Assembly: GCF_001039355.2 (NCBI RefSeq) | Contig: NW_019774569.1 | Span: 16,272 to 80,271, forward strand | Origin: Lingula anatina | Lineage: Eukaryota > Brachiopoda > Lingulata > Lingulida > Lingulidae | Length of the DNA: 64,000 bases | Direction of reading: 5' to 3' | Part shown: one piece after another, positions 36,119-49,400 of the stretch | Numbering within the stretch: position 1 is the stretch's first letter | Layout of the letters: every line of letters begins with the position of its first letter | Made by a program: the position numbers and the translations under genes | The notes under the pieces: model-generated | Databases searched by the model: none | The model's input: only the letters and a program-made list of their open reading frames with translations | What the model was told of the DNA's origin: nothing

Positions 36119-38568
36119 TTACAGCACACTAGAAGATTCATTCTGCTGTGGTTGCTGCTGTGAAGGTACCTGATGATGTTGTTGCTGTTGTTGATTCTGC
36201 TGCTGTTGTACTTGCTGCTGCTGTTGTTGAAGGTTCTGCGCCACAGAGGCGACATCTGGCCCGGGACCAGACTGGTGCATTCTGGGATTATTGAGAGGTT
36301 CCTGGCTGTCGCCTGATGTGTCTGAGTTGGACGGAGCGCGGGTGGTGTCACACTGATGGCTGGCCTCTCTCAAAACCTGACAATATTAAAACCTCCAATT
36401 GTTAGAAACAGTAGTTATTACTGAACTTGTACTTTTGATACACACTTAAAGCATTCAAAAATATAGTGATAAACTACAGAAAACAACAACAACAACAACA
36501 ACAAACAAAAAACCTTTACAAAAAATTCAAAAATTTACAAAATAAGTATAATTCTTCTTTGTCCATTAAAAATTACTTAAAATCTTTCCTACGATATTAA
36601 CTACAAATCATAAACCACTTTGGACCCTTCGCTTTGCATCGGGTCCCATTTCCTCTCACTGGGCACCATTCCACATAGTCCCCTCAGGACTGTGCACTAT
36701 TTGTTTAACATTCAGTGATACATGTGGCCGAAATGACCACAGAATAGCTCTGCCCACCTGCAAGTGTTCCTCCACCTCAGCCAGGGACTGCTCTATCCAG
36801 TCCAGAACACCGGTCATCCTGCAGCCATTCTTGGTCAGCAGAACCAGGTGGGTGACCGATAGGACCAAGGCTGTGCACCTGATGATATAATAAAGAACAG
36901 TCCATGTACATACATTTACTGATACAGGAGATATCACATTTATCTATCTTTACCTGAGCTCTCTCTTTCTTACACACACAAGCATGTGCGTGCGTGCATA
37001 CACGCGTGCCCACACGCACACACACACACAATTTGAGAATGACAAGATCGAGCAGTAGACCCAATATAAAGAACACTATAAACATACATATGTAGTACTT
37101 ATATATTAGATATCACTATGAATAAATAAATAAATAGATGCAAATATAAATACACTATTATACTGTATATAGGACATATAAAGACCACTCCATATACATC
37201 CATGAAAGGACATGGGGACACTTTACAAACACAAATGAACCAATTTATTAGATAACACAAATCTTTATCACCATACAAAAATAAATAAATAGATACAAAA
37301 ATAAACACACAAATCAATAATTTAATAAAAGATATGTAAATGATGAGATAAATATACTAGTACACCCCTCACCTTGCCTCCAGAAGTCTAGGGTCAAGAG
37401 GCGGGTACATACACCTGACCACGGCGTCCACGCGGGGAGATATCCTCTTAGCAATGGCCACTATATCTGTTAACGTCTCCGGGGACCGCATTGAGCCGCC
37501 ATTTCTCATTGTCATGGCAACCAGTTTGTCGGTCAGCAGGTGACAAGTTTTCAGGATGGCGATGCAGTGTGGGACCAGTCCTCTGAAGAGGAAAGTGAAA
37601 GTAATATTTTACTTCATTATCATTATCAATTCAAACAAAGATGAAATGTGAGTAGAATGCAAATGATGTGCGCTAGCAAGTCTATGAAGGTGACCAACAA
37701 AAGATTTAATTTCTTTGGTAAATTGTGTTTTCCTTTCTCTTATCATAAATATTATACATAAATCAATATTTAAACTTTTTTTGTGTGCTATTATATGTGT
37801 GCTTAGACTTTGTACAGGTTAAAATAAAATAAAATATGCATTTTATACAGTTTCTTTCCTTCCTTATTTTAGACCTGACCCAGGTGGTAGAATTGACCCA
37901 AGTCATTTGGTCACTGTTTTTTTTATGTTGTGGTATGCAAAGGTTGATGCTCCCCGATCAAAGACCTGTCTATTCTGCATACAAAATACATTTCATCATG
38001 CATAAGCGAGAAGACAAATGACTTACGTGGCATCATTAACCCAGATATCGTCCTGCAAAATCTCCTCTATGTTTGGGTGAGTGAGACGGACATCGTCCAG
38101 TTCAAGGTCGGTGCCGTTGTTGTCATTTCCCTCCATGGCGTCGACAAGCTGGACATCAGGTCTGAAAGAAAACAGAGAGAGATGTGTACATACAAATACT
38201 ACGAAAAACATGCCATAAACTTTTCTTAAAATCAATATTATGAGTATTATGCAAATGTTGTCATAATTACTTATCTAGAGGGAAAAGATATCAGGTGTTA
38301 TCATACACATTTTTTCTCCCACATTTTTTCGGATTCAATAAAAAATTCTTTAGGATAAATATCTTATTTTTTGGCATTTTAAAATGCAAATTTGAAAGTT
38401 TTATTGCATTATCTTACTTAGTATATTTCAATAAGTTCATCTTTGCAAGGTCATGCAAGGTCAGAATATACTGATATATTTCATTGCTAACAATTAAAAC
38501 CAAAGTATCTTTTAATCAATTGATGAGTCCTTGTAAAGACGTAATCAAATGATTAAACCAAATGACAT

Positions 38569-38608
<40 letters not shown>

Positions 38609-41600
38609 CAGGTACCACAGGTCAGAGAGAAATCATGGTGGTACCAGTCATCCCCCATCCCACTGGGGAAATCATGTGTAACAAGGAATAACATCAAGTC
38701 ATACTATGGCTCTCCAGAGAATACACACCATTCATGCTTGCATGAATTCCTTTTTCCGTTACTGAGCATGTTAAACCAACAGAAATGATAGTGGACCTTT
38801 AAATAAGAATCCAGAGAAATGCAAGCACCGATGTCGCACAGTTCTATATGAGAAGGATGGAGGTGGCATCCATGAAGAATACTAGTACTAGTACAAAACA
38901 TACAACACCCTAATATCCAAACTGGAAGACTTTCATTCTTTAAACCATAACTGCTGGACCTGCCAGGGTCCACTCTGGATAAAATTTATGTTTGACATAA
39001 ACCTAAATAAAGGAAGCCGAATCAAAACTTTGAACAATTTTCGTGATTAATCTAGCTGTAAATAAGCAGCAACACTGAATTCAGCCTGCTAAAAACAAAA
39101 ACCATCCCAAAAATAATCTGGGGCCACTTCCACAAAAAAACTTTTAAGCTGATCACTGGTATATTCTTAATATTTAGACTCAAAATTTCATTTTAATTTG
39201 ACACAGGAAAGATGCCTAGTTAATTTAGTAGCCCACCCATTTCAGAATATCGGATCCATTAGAAAAAATTAAATAAATAAAAATCAGAAGAAGTTCTAAA
39301 TGAATGGTGCCTCATATGTTAAGTTTCCTTATTATAGTAGACCACTACAGATTCATCATAAACCAAAACAGACCAGAATCTTCAGTCAAAAACCTCAGCC
39401 CATTGTTCATCTTCATCTCTTTAGTATCAAAGGTCCCTGCACCCTGAAAATCCCCCCAACACACACACACGCACGCACGCACGCACGCACGCACGCACTG
39501 ACCTGTTCTCCGTGTGCTGCCTGGAGAGTAAATCCACGCGGCGGCAGTACTTGTGTCTGCACACAATAATCAGGCAGACCAGGGACCCGACAAAAATGGT
39601 GGCCAGTATCCCTATAGAAACTGCTACTATGGTATCCATCTCCATGGCATCAAGCATTTGGGGGCTGCCCTGAGTGGCTGGCAGGGGCGGAGGCGATGTG
39701 GTGGTCCCCAGTGTTCTAGATGGCGCTGTATACTGTAGTCAAATATTTTAGCAAGCCTCGAGTGTTATTTTTTTTCACTCCAAATTCCCATCGAGGTTGA
39801 CCAGGTTACAGCTGGTATCAAAATCTCCTTGTCTCCTACTTGTTAGATGCAACTTCTATTTATAAATTTTTATGAGGTTTCAAAAAAATAATTTTTTGTA
39901 GAGAAGTTTCTCTGTTCTAGGTCAGATTTCCAAATTTCTTCTTTGTGATTCCAAGATAGCAATTTTCCGGTATAATTCCGCTAATCAGGAGTCTGAATTT
40001 CAGCTAATTTTCCTTGTGTATCAAAATATGTTTTTCATGGGGTTTCTGGACACCACACTTTTACAGTAGTAGATTATCTTTTCTCCTTGTGATATCTGCA
40101 ATGAGACGAAAATTTTTTTTAAATTAACAAAATATCGTTCTGCGATTTAATTTTATCAGCATTACCACAGTCATAAAGCAACCACTTTAAAATAAGCTTT
40201 AACATAAAACTTAATTCATTCCCTCAAACTTCGCCCCATCTAAAAGGAAACAAACCCTGCAAGACAAAAAACCATAAAAACCCAGATTCCACCTAGAAGC
40301 TATTGTATTTTATGACGTCCTGACCTCGCGCAAGATAAGAAAGATATCAATCAGAAAAATATTAAAAAATAATATTTCTCTAAGACAAGTCTAATTCATT
40401 TTGCCATCAATGACTCACATTATTCTAATGAGACAAAATCTTTAGGTGAAATAAAAATTATTTTGGTCGGGACCACACAAAGCATCATCCCCTACAGACA
40501 GCACATGACATGCATTGGAGTGTTGACATTTCGACAAACTAACATCGCATTTGGTTAAGTCAACACCTCAGGGCCTGCCTTCTCAGACAGGACATAAAAA
40601 ATGACATTAAAACATAACAGCTGATGTCCCAGGGGCCTGTGTCATTACAGAAGTCATGATCCAAAAATTCCTTTATCTCTTTAAAGCAATAATAACTCTT
40701 CGTTTCGGCCAAAAAATGAATTTTCCTGGAGTAAACAACAATTTTCCCATATTTACCAATGGTTAATGAATCCATTTTTACATTCAAAGTTAGTCCCTGG
40801 TTTTTTTCTAAAAAGTTTGTTTTTTTTGTTAAAATCTCTTAAGAGATTTTAACAGAGTATAGACATCAATGGAGGTCACGTGGTCTAAAGACAAGTTCAG
40901 ATATCAGAATAAAAGCTATAACTGCTGTTTTTGTGGTAAAACAGAATATATTATATTTCTATGAGTTATTTACAAGGTTTTTATTGTGAAATATAGATCT
41001 CATACGAAGAGTTATTATCCCTTTAACTTATGATTTTTATCTCCTTCAATTCAATTTAAGTCTATAGTAGTCTACTTTAAGTAATTTTTGGTTTGAAAAG
41101 CTAAATCTACTTCAATTTATTAATAACCTATCTATTTAGTAGTCTCTTAATGAAGCAACATTAAGTCATATGCTTTAGAATAAAGGAGAAGCAATATTTT
41201 ATCTTCTTGAGCTTCACGTTTGATACTGTTCTGCAACCTAATGAGATTCTAAGACTAATGAAACAGAAACAACTCAGTAGACTAAGCATTTAGCTGCTGC
41301 CATTTCAAATTTTGGGTGAATGATGATGCAGATGAAGATGATGATGATGGACTTAAAGTATAATGCTGATTAATCTTGCACAAAACAGACTGCAAATCCA
41401 ACCCTCCAGTCAAAACCAAAGTGACTTATTTGATATTTGGCAAAGCTGGACCCCCAAAGGGAATGTTTTACATTACCGCCTGTGTAAACGAGGCCATAAT
41501 GAGCACTCATCAACTTATTCCATAAACCAACCAGTTTAATAGCTCCCCCAGGCAGACGGTTTTATTGCGGCTATCATGACGGCGATAGAAAATTGAATTA

Positions 41601-42905
41601 CCTAAAGCATGTCTGAAACCCTTGTTTTTTTAAATTGGTTTAGGGCTTCATTCAGTAATCATAAACCAAGCGCAGCATTTTGATCAGCACAATCTCAGGT
41701 GCAATAGGGCATTAATTTGGCCGTGTTTCCACTAAAGTTGGGTCGGTTTATCGTGGCACAATCTACCTCGCTTTGCCATTTTTATTATTTTTATATAAAA
41801 ATGAAGTGGTGGTGAGCACACTGTGCACACACACATGCACACGCACATAAACACATGGCCTGACTGATATCAAACATCAACAAAATTCCCTACCACTTTT
41901 AGAAGAAACTTCACATAATGACCCACATTTCAGCATTGTGAGGACTCACCACCCATCCAAATTCTTATTTATCATTCATCAGCTCAGAAATATGTCACCT
42001 ACACATGAAATTCCAGTCAGCAAAGTGGCTTACTTTTAAGCTTAACAAGTGCAAGCCTAATAAACGGATTAGGCATTTACTATCACTACCCTCAGATCTT
42101 TTAGCACTAACGCCCAAATGCCCAAATTTGCGGGTTATGTGGCTAATATGGGTGTAAGTGCTAAAAGATCTACGGGTAGTGTAAGTAAACGCCTTATCCA
42201 TTTATAAGGTCTGAAGTGTCTGATTTTTATAATATTCTGTTATGTTTCAGAGCCTGCTATATTTCAGTTCAAGTAAATGTGCCTTAACACCCAAGCCGCT
42301 AAGACAATGTGTAAGAATTTATTCCCCTCAAAGAGAAACCTGCGGCTGATTTCAGTTTATGACCTGGCATAGAATTTTATTATGACTGCTCTGAGGGAAA
42401 CTGCCTACGTATGCATGTGCACATTCACAGGCATGTGTTGTGCGAGGGTGAGCATGTACGTTTGTGTATGTGTGAGAGACAAAGTCATAGAGAAAGCCTG
42501 AAAGTTACATATATCTATCTTTTTGTACTATCATAAAAAATCAATGCTCAACGTAAAGGGTTAACTGTTTGTCAAAAATGCATTCAAACTTAAAAAGAAA
42601 AATGAAATACTTTTATATAATCCCCATTTTTTCTTTCACCTAGCTAATTTTTTATTTCATTAACTGATTCATAACAAATCTGAATGAAAAGTCAAAAACC
42701 CACAATCAATACAAAAAAAGAAAAAAAAGTGCAGTAGTTTGCACTTGCTGACTGTCTGACATTCTATCAAATTTTTTTTTTTTACCTCGACCCATTGTGT
42801 TGTCTGGCAATCGAATGGTGTTTGAGTTTTATTTTCCAGGACTGAACTGGATTCAAACTCCCCCAGATCCTTGTTAAGGAATGCTTTCACAGCTTTTGTC
42901 GCCAT
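36119..42905 (-). CDS. TMEM98: TMEM98
   Basis: Six coding exons splice in consistent phase: 42786-42905, 39503-39732, 38027-38161, 37373-37582, 36758-36878 and 36119-36376 (stop TAA), giving 357 residues. The transmembrane segment (about 75-97, TIVAVSIGILATIFVGS...) is followed by a C-R-x-K-Y-C-R-R juxtamembrane motif. The cytosolic part then matches TMEM98 closely: LELDDVRLTHPNIEEIL, AKRISPRVDAVVRCMYPPLD, GVLDWIEQSL and EEHLQVLREA. Vertebrate TMEM98 is a single-pass ER/plasma-membrane protein that binds MYRF and restrains its self-cleavage. Oddities: about 71 residues precede the Met (72) that aligns with the vertebrate start, and the last exon adds a glutamine-rich tail (about 320-350). The first coding exon is supported only by splice sites and frame; if false, the protein starts at Met66-72. 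Confidence 0.93.
36139..36235 (-). repeat. TMEM98: CAG/CAA repeat coding for the TMEM98 Gln tail
   Basis: Mixed CAG/CAA codons encode three glutamine runs broken by V, N and HH near the C-terminus. Mixed codons suggest an established tract rather than a fresh pure expansion. Confidence 0.85.
38572..38606. repeat. (GA)n microsatellite in TMEM98 intron
   Basis: A run of GA dinucleotides within the intron between exons 38027-38161 and 39503-39732. A second simple repeat, (ACGC)n, at about 39459-39498 abuts the donor of the transmembrane exon. Confidence 0.9.
40681..41026. mobile_element. TTAA-flanked MITE, copy 2 (inverted)
   Basis: A full-length 346-bp copy of the family at 14120-14452 in opposite orientation, with TTAA at 40681-40684 and 41023-41026. 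It keeps the internal 28-bp palindrome. It lies in the first coding intron of TMEM98. Confidence 0.88.
42056..42209. mobile_element. Foldback element, 60-bp arms
   Basis: The left arm 42056-42115 (with CAGATCTTTTAGCACT) and the right arm 42150-42209 (with AGTGCTAAAAGATCTACGGG) are imperfect reverse complements, separated by about 34 bp. This is a compact foldback MITE in a TMEM98 intron. Confidence 0.75.
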
Positions 42906-43810
42906 GGAGGCATTTTTGGATCAAACATTTATTTATTCATTCTGACAAACGTACCTACCCATTGTAACAATTTCAGCAAAATTTTTCTATTGCTGCTGTT
43001 TTGATTTTATGTCAGGGTTTTTCTTCACATTTAATTTGGTCAAAATTACTGCTCATAATGGCTGGGCAATGTTATTAAGGTGAAAGCTTTGAACCCGGCC
43101 TGCTTTATTACCATGGCAACGGGTAATAGACAAAACTGCAGTCTCATTAGTGAGAAATTATTGTCTTGTCAGCAGTGATGACTTTAAATTAAAGCCTATT
43201 GTTATCATTCTCCCAGCTTAGCACACAGCCGTCCCGTTTTTTTTTCTCGTAAAAGTACAGATGCCTGTTAGATTTAAAAGTACAGATTTCAGACAGAAAA
43301 TGCCTTAGAGTAAAAATAGGTCACATTTTTACACATTTCAGTCAAAATAACTCTAGCACTGCTTACCTGTGCATCATATACGTTATCTTACTTCATCACT
43401 TCCCCACGAATCCTGTCAAAAATGACTAACCCTGTTTTTAGCATAACACCAAAGACATATAAAGATTAAAGGGATAATAACTCTTCGTATGAGATCTATA
43501 TTTCATAATAAAAACCTTGTGAATAACTCATAGAAATATAATATATTCTGTTTTACCACACAAACAGCAGTTATAGCTTTTATTCTGATATTTGAACTTG
43601 TCTTTAGACCACGTGACCTCCAATGATGTCTATACTCTGTTAAAATCTCTTAAGAGATTTTAACAAAAAACCAAACTTTTAAGAAAAAAACCAGGGACTA
43701 ACTTTGAATGTAAAAATGGATTCATTAACCATTGGTAAGTATGGGAAAATTGTTGTTTACTCCAGGAAAATTCATTTTTTGGCCGAAACGAAGAGTTATT
43801 ATTGCTTTAA
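42834..43810. repeat. Left copy of a 977-bp duplication
   Basis: This stretch is repeated at 44334-45310 at an offset of exactly 1500 bp. I see one substitution (42897 versus 44397). The left copy ends exactly at the gap and exactly at the TTAA end of a MITE; the sequence continues normally only after the right copy. This is best explained as a false duplication of two haplotypes or of overlapping contigs. It includes part of the first TMEM98 coding exon and a TTAA MITE copy (43466-43810). Confidence 0.9.
43466..43810. mobile_element. TTAA-flanked MITE, copy 3
   Basis: A full 345-bp copy from TTAA 43466 to TTAA 43810, the last bases before the gap. It is identical as far as I can see to copy 4 at 44966-45310 because both lie in the duplicated segment. 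Confidence 0.88.
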
Positions 43811-44333
43811 NNNNNNNNNNNNNNNNNNNNNNNNNNNNNNNNNNNNNNNNNNNNNNNNNNNNNNNNNNNNNNNNNNNNNNNNNNNNNNNNNNNNNNNNNN
43901 NNNNNNNNNNNNNNNNNNNNNNNNNNNNNNNNNNNNNNNNNNNNNNNNNNNNNNNNNNNNNNNNNNNNNNNNNNNNNNNNNNNNNNNNNNNNNNNNNNNN
44001 NNNNNNNNNNNNNNNNNNNNNNNNNNNNNNNNNNNNNNNNNNNNNNNNNNNNNNNNNNNNNNNNNNNNNNNNNNNNNNNNNNNNNNNNNNNNNNNNNNNN
44101 NNNNNNNNNNNNNNNNNNNNNNNNNNNNNNNNNNNNNNNNNNNNNNNNNNNNNNNNNNNNNNNNNNNNNNNNNNNNNNNNNNNNNNNNNNNNNNNNNNNN
44201 NNNNNNNNNNNNNNNNNNNNNNNNNNNNNNNNNNNNNNNNNNNNNNNNNNNNNNNNNNNNNNNNNNNNNNNNNNNNNNNNNNNNNNNNNNNNNNNNNNNN
44301 NNNNNNNNNNNNNNNNNNNNNNNNNNNNNNNNN
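43811..44333. other. Assembly gap (523 N)
   Basis: A run of 523 N flanked by two copies of the same sequence. Any frame spanning it is meaningless. Confidence 1.
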
Positions 44334-45310
44334 TTCCAGGACTGAACTGGATTCAAACTCCCCCAGATCCTTGTTAAGGAATGCTTTCACAGCTTTGGTC
44401 GCCATGGAGGCATTTTTGGATCAAACATTTATTTATTCATTCTGACAAACGTACCTACCCATTGTAACAATTTCAGCAAAATTTTTCTATTGCTGCTGTT
44501 TTGATTTTATGTCAGGGTTTTTCTTCACATTTAATTTGGTCAAAATTACTGCTCATAATGGCTGGGCAATGTTATTAAGGTGAAAGCTTTGAACCCGGCC
44601 TGCTTTATTACCATGGCAACGGGTAATAGACAAAACTGCAGTCTCATTAGTGAGAAATTATTGTCTTGTCAGCAGTGATGACTTTAAATTAAAGCCTATT
44701 GTTATCATTCTCCCAGCTTAGCACACAGCCGTCCCGTTTTTTTTTCTCGTAAAAGTACAGATGCCTGTTAGATTTAAAAGTACAGATTTCAGACAGAAAA
44801 TGCCTTAGAGTAAAAATAGGTCACATTTTTACACATTTCAGTCAAAATAACTCTAGCACTGCTTACCTGTGCATCATATACGTTATCTTACTTCATCACT
44901 TCCCCACGAATCCTGTCAAAAATGACTAACCCTGTTTTTAGCATAACACCAAAGACATATAAAGATTAAAGGGATAATAACTCTTCGTATGAGATCTATA
45001 TTTCATAATAAAAACCTTGTGAATAACTCATAGAAATATAATATATTCTGTTTTACCACACAAACAGCAGTTATAGCTTTTATTCTGATATTTGAACTTG
45101 TCTTTAGACCACGTGACCTCCAATGATGTCTATACTCTGTTAAAATCTCTTAAGAGATTTTAACAAAAAACCAAACTTTTAAGAAAAAAACCAGGGACTA
45201 ACTTTGAATGTAAAAATGGATTCATTAACCATTGGTAAGTATGGGAAAATTGTTGTTTACTCCAGGAAAATTCATTTTTTGGCCGAAACGAAGAGTTATT
45301 ATTGCTTTAA
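44334..45310. repeat. Right copy of the 977-bp duplication
   Basis: Duplicate of 42834-43810. It contains the first 72 coding bases (44334-44405) of the TMEM98 first coding exon, on the minus strand. The one visible difference falls in a threonine codon and is synonymous. The MITE copy at 44966-45310 is part of it. Confidence 0.9.
44966..45310. mobile_element. TTAA-flanked MITE, copy 4
   Basis: A full-length copy with TTAA at both ends, in the right duplicate. Unlike copy 3, its right flank is intact genomic sequence (GTGATAACAAAACATGC). Confidence 0.88.
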
Positions 45311-46080
45311 GTGATAACAAAACATGCTTATTTATTGCAAAAATTTTTATAAAAATCACCTATTTTTATGAAGAATCCTTCATTTATTAATTTATTTATT
45401 TTGCAAAAGTTTAAAAATATCACATTTTAACTTTCAAAAAGATCATGATGATACTAGTAATACAAGTTATTTACTACTCCATAAGCTCTCTTACAACAAA
45501 ACAGTCATTTGACCTTTAATTTTACAGGTCTGGGGTCTTATTAACCTATAATTCACTTTCTTAAAATGAGAGCAAGTTGAACTAAAAATAGAGATAGCAA
45601 TGATCCACTCTATTCTTACTCATTTCTCAACTCTGAATATGTACTATGTACAACATTAATCTGATGTCTAGAGAGATATGGCTGCAAACCACTGACATAT
45701 CCCAGCATCTTCAACATTAAAATATCATAGCAATTAGATCTTAAATAAGATACAGTTGGAGACTTGGGCATGGTTTCACAAAATTACTTCAGACCGAGAA
45801 ATACTGAGACTTTGTAAAAATATTAAGATATAGTTTAATGTATACAACAATAGCTAAATTCTATCTTAACAGTGTTATTGAAAATGTATAGCAACGACTT
45901 AAATATACGTTTTAAAATTATAGCAATATTTGGTATCATAACTGTAACACTGAACTTTAAGCTGTGAATAAATCTCATCATCATCATTATTATTATCATT
46001 ACCATTATTATTCAACATTTTTATCATCATCATCATTATTTTTGTAAACTACTACAGACTTATATTGGACTGAAAAAAAA
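45311..46080. other. Intronic or spacer sequence, no gene
   Basis: AT-rich with short (ATC)n/(ATT)n stretches near 45970-46040. Nothing coding is recognised. Confidence 0.5.
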
Positions 46081-46189
46081 TATGGGGTTTAGGCTGAAGT
46101 TGAGACCAAACTTCAGTCCCAAATTTTTGTGTGTGATAGCGCTCCAGGACTCACCTCCTGAAGACCGACAAACCATTCAGACTCTGTTC

Positions 46190-46425
46190 CCATACCTAGA
46201 TCGATCTAGCAAGATCGATCTATCTCTGAGGGGTTTTTCGCTAAATTGCTTTCAGCTTAAGCAGCTCTGACATCTGGCACGCCTACTGAAGGGGGTAATT
46301 AAATACAGCTTAGCACTTCAGTAGGCATGCAAGACATCTACAGTAAGCTGCTTAAGCTGAATGAAATTTAGCGAGAATCCCCTTGGAGATAGATCGACCC
46401 TGTTAGTGCAGTAGGGATGTGGGAA
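46190..46425. mobile_element. GATCGATCTA foldback family, copy B
   Basis: The left arm (GATCGATCTATCTC at about 46199, then TTCAGCTTAAGCAGCT and CGCCTACTGAAG) is inverted in the right arm, ending GGAGATAGATCGACC at about 46400. This is the most complete foldback copy of the family, about 235 bp. Confidence 0.75.
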
Positions 46426-46429
46426 TGGT

Positions 46430-49400
46430 CCCTAACTCTCGGTAGCAATCTCTCCTCTGATCTCCCAACCTTAGATGATGCTATCAGTACAGTTGAATCA
46501 GAGGTAATGGCCAGGATGGCAGAAATGACCCTCTGGAAATGAGGTCACATAAAAAGGAAAAACATATTTACCGGTATTTGACAGACGGACACCTCATAAA
46601 AGTCGGTTATCATTATTATTTTTATTATTACTGTCTTTTTTATATGGATTTCATCTTTGGGCTTATAATTTTGATACGGATTAGTTTTCTGTAGCCTTCC
46701 CATGTAAGTTATTGTCAGGGGAGAGTGGGGGGGCTGAAAAGTTTAGGGAACTGTTTGTTTAACTACTACTGGTTGACGATTGATGAGTTTTTCAAGAATA
46801 TAACTCCTTTATTGGATTATGCTGAATAGCAAGTTGACAAAATCAGCCAATTTCATGGTTCAATGACTTATAGTGCTCCTGGGGGTGGTGACCAAAAGTC
46901 CGATCTTTATTGTTCTCTAAGTCACGTTTCTCCTATTGTGTAGAGCAGGTTAAAGCAAAACTTATGCAGAATATATTTCATCGTGTCGTGATGCATTTTA
47001 GTTCTGATCATTTTTAATAAAACATGCTTGAAGCCAGACTAACTTAAAAACTCTGAATGCAGCATCTATACCTAGTCTTATTCTAAAAACTGAACATAGC
47101 ATCTTCATCTGTGTAACTCTCACTACCCTTTGTTTTTATTTTCTCACCCACCCACCCTTAAAATGGGGGGGTATACTTATGTTATCATCAGTAGTTTATT
47201 TAAACACATATTGTGTCAAGCTTATTTCCTGTTATAAAATTATTATTGTCTATTCATTCCTACCACATGTACAGTGTAGTTACTAGTAGTTTTTTACTAA
47301 TTCCCTTTTATAACCTTTACAAGCCTGAATGTAGTGTTAAAATAGGTTTAAAACCAGTTTGTACGCAACATTTCAGACCGGCCAAAGAGGTTTGTTCTGA
47401 AGCATCAGCCTGTGAACTCACTCGAACCCAGGGCCATCCATCACAAGAGAGACAAAGAGATAATCCATTTATGGACCTGTCTCACATGTTAATGAAGCTT
47501 CCACCTCCATCAGGAGTACTACCATGATTACGCTGTCGTTTTTATAGCCTCGCCGTTGCCTTAGGTGAAGTACAAGGACGTCTCTTTCAAAACAGGTCAC
47601 AATAGCATGTACCTTCAGCGAAAGCTTGATACTAATTTATCTGCACTGGAGTAATTGGAATTAGCGTCTGATCTGTTCTGCAGCCATTGAGTTAAAATTT
47701 GGATTGGTCTGTTTTTTTTTTTTTTTTCAACAGAAGCCCAAGGTGTTTTTAGTTGAATTTCAATGTATGCATCACCTTTTTATATGGTAGCTTTTTCAAA
47801 ATCCTGAATTATATTGGCACAAATTACTTTATTAACTCAAAGTTGATTTCAAGCACATTCAACTTTTTCCTTCCAGCTAAGAGTTAATACCTCTCCTTCC
47901 ACTCATTCAAAGCTTTGTATTCCATCACCTTTTACGGGTCATTTTTTGAAGTTGGTTAAGTCAAATGGAAATTCACAGCAATTTTTTGCCATTAATCGCC
48001 GTCTTTTTTAATCCCTTCTACAACCAACCCCTGAAGGACTTGTTCCAAAATAAAACCTTCGACTTATATTTTTCTGGCCACTGGGAGCTTAGAGTCATGA
48101 AGCAACTTCCAGCATCATTGCAAGCAGACATTCAACGCCACGAGGTGGGCATGCTATAGCGCTATCAGTGAAGGCGTAGGTTAACTGGCACTACCATCTA
48201 AACAACTCACGAAACAGTAAAGACACAATGTGAAATTGTAATTAAACTGTATGCTGTTTTCTCATGCGAACTGCTAATGTTTTTTTTTTTTTAAGTTTTT
48301 ATTTTCTCATGGGCATTTTTCGGATGATTGTCAATTTCTGTGTGAATATATCACAAGTGTCTGTCACCTGTATGGCTATAAATGCGAGTCTAAAATTAGT
48401 TCACATATGTACAATACTTTCTTCTCTGAAAAACACACTCGTCACCAAATCAAAGACAAATGCATAAATAAAATTTAAAGTACACAAGGCAGTTTGCAAC
48501 ATGCCACTTTGAGCCTGTTTTTCACCAATCATAACATTTTTTTTGTTCTAAAATGTATTAATCAATTATGAAAATATTGTCATTTCAAGCCATTGAGAAA
48601 ACTAGGAACTATCTCTAGCAAAACTGAAACATCTTAGGGCATTGCAGCAACTTCTGAAACATGCTCCCTTATTTATAAATCATATGCCATTCAAGTTATC
48701 AACTCACACACTTCACTCATGCTGAGGTTTTGAGATGGTGGGTGTCATTCCAATCTGAAATAACCTTTGCAAAAATTCAATCCACTCTGCAAAATAACTC
48801 CTCAGGGGAAAAAGGTTTTCTTAATTTTATCATTGAAAATAATATCAAAATCTTGTAGATCTCATGATAAATCTCATAGTAAGTGTTTTCAATAATATAA
48901 ATAAAACATAATTGACTAAAAAATTCCATTTGAAAACACTTTGTCAGAAACGTATCTGAAAACAGTGATTTGTAATTTCTATTAAAAAAATAAAGGCTTA
49001 TGTCAGAAAATATATTCTTGCAGGCATTTTAAAACAATAAACAATAATTTAAAAAAGATTGTTCAACTTAACAAAATTTCTGAAATTTGTGAATAAAAAT
49101 CCATTGTTCCACACTGTAGATTACCTGGCCCTAGTTTAGCTCCAAACAACCTGGAAATGCACCAAGAACACATGCTCTCTCCTTCCCAACTTATTTTTTT
49201 GCATTTTTCCCTTCCATGTGCCCGATGTTATTCTTTTATTTGAAATCTCCAGCCCCAGTTAAGTCAACATTTCCTAACTCACAAAACAAGAATAGACAGG
49301 GGGATAAAACAAAAAACACATGGACAAAGAGGATGTTTTTTTCCACTTGGAATATAACCTTACCTTTATTCCTTGGCTCTTTTTTTCCCCTGTAAAATTC

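Noticed and set aside
43704-44445. Long frames of 185-237 codons
   Set aside because: They run through 523 N bases; only the ends are real sequence.
47213-47527. 104-codon frame
   Set aside because: Composition and lack of splice sites or motifs suggest chance.
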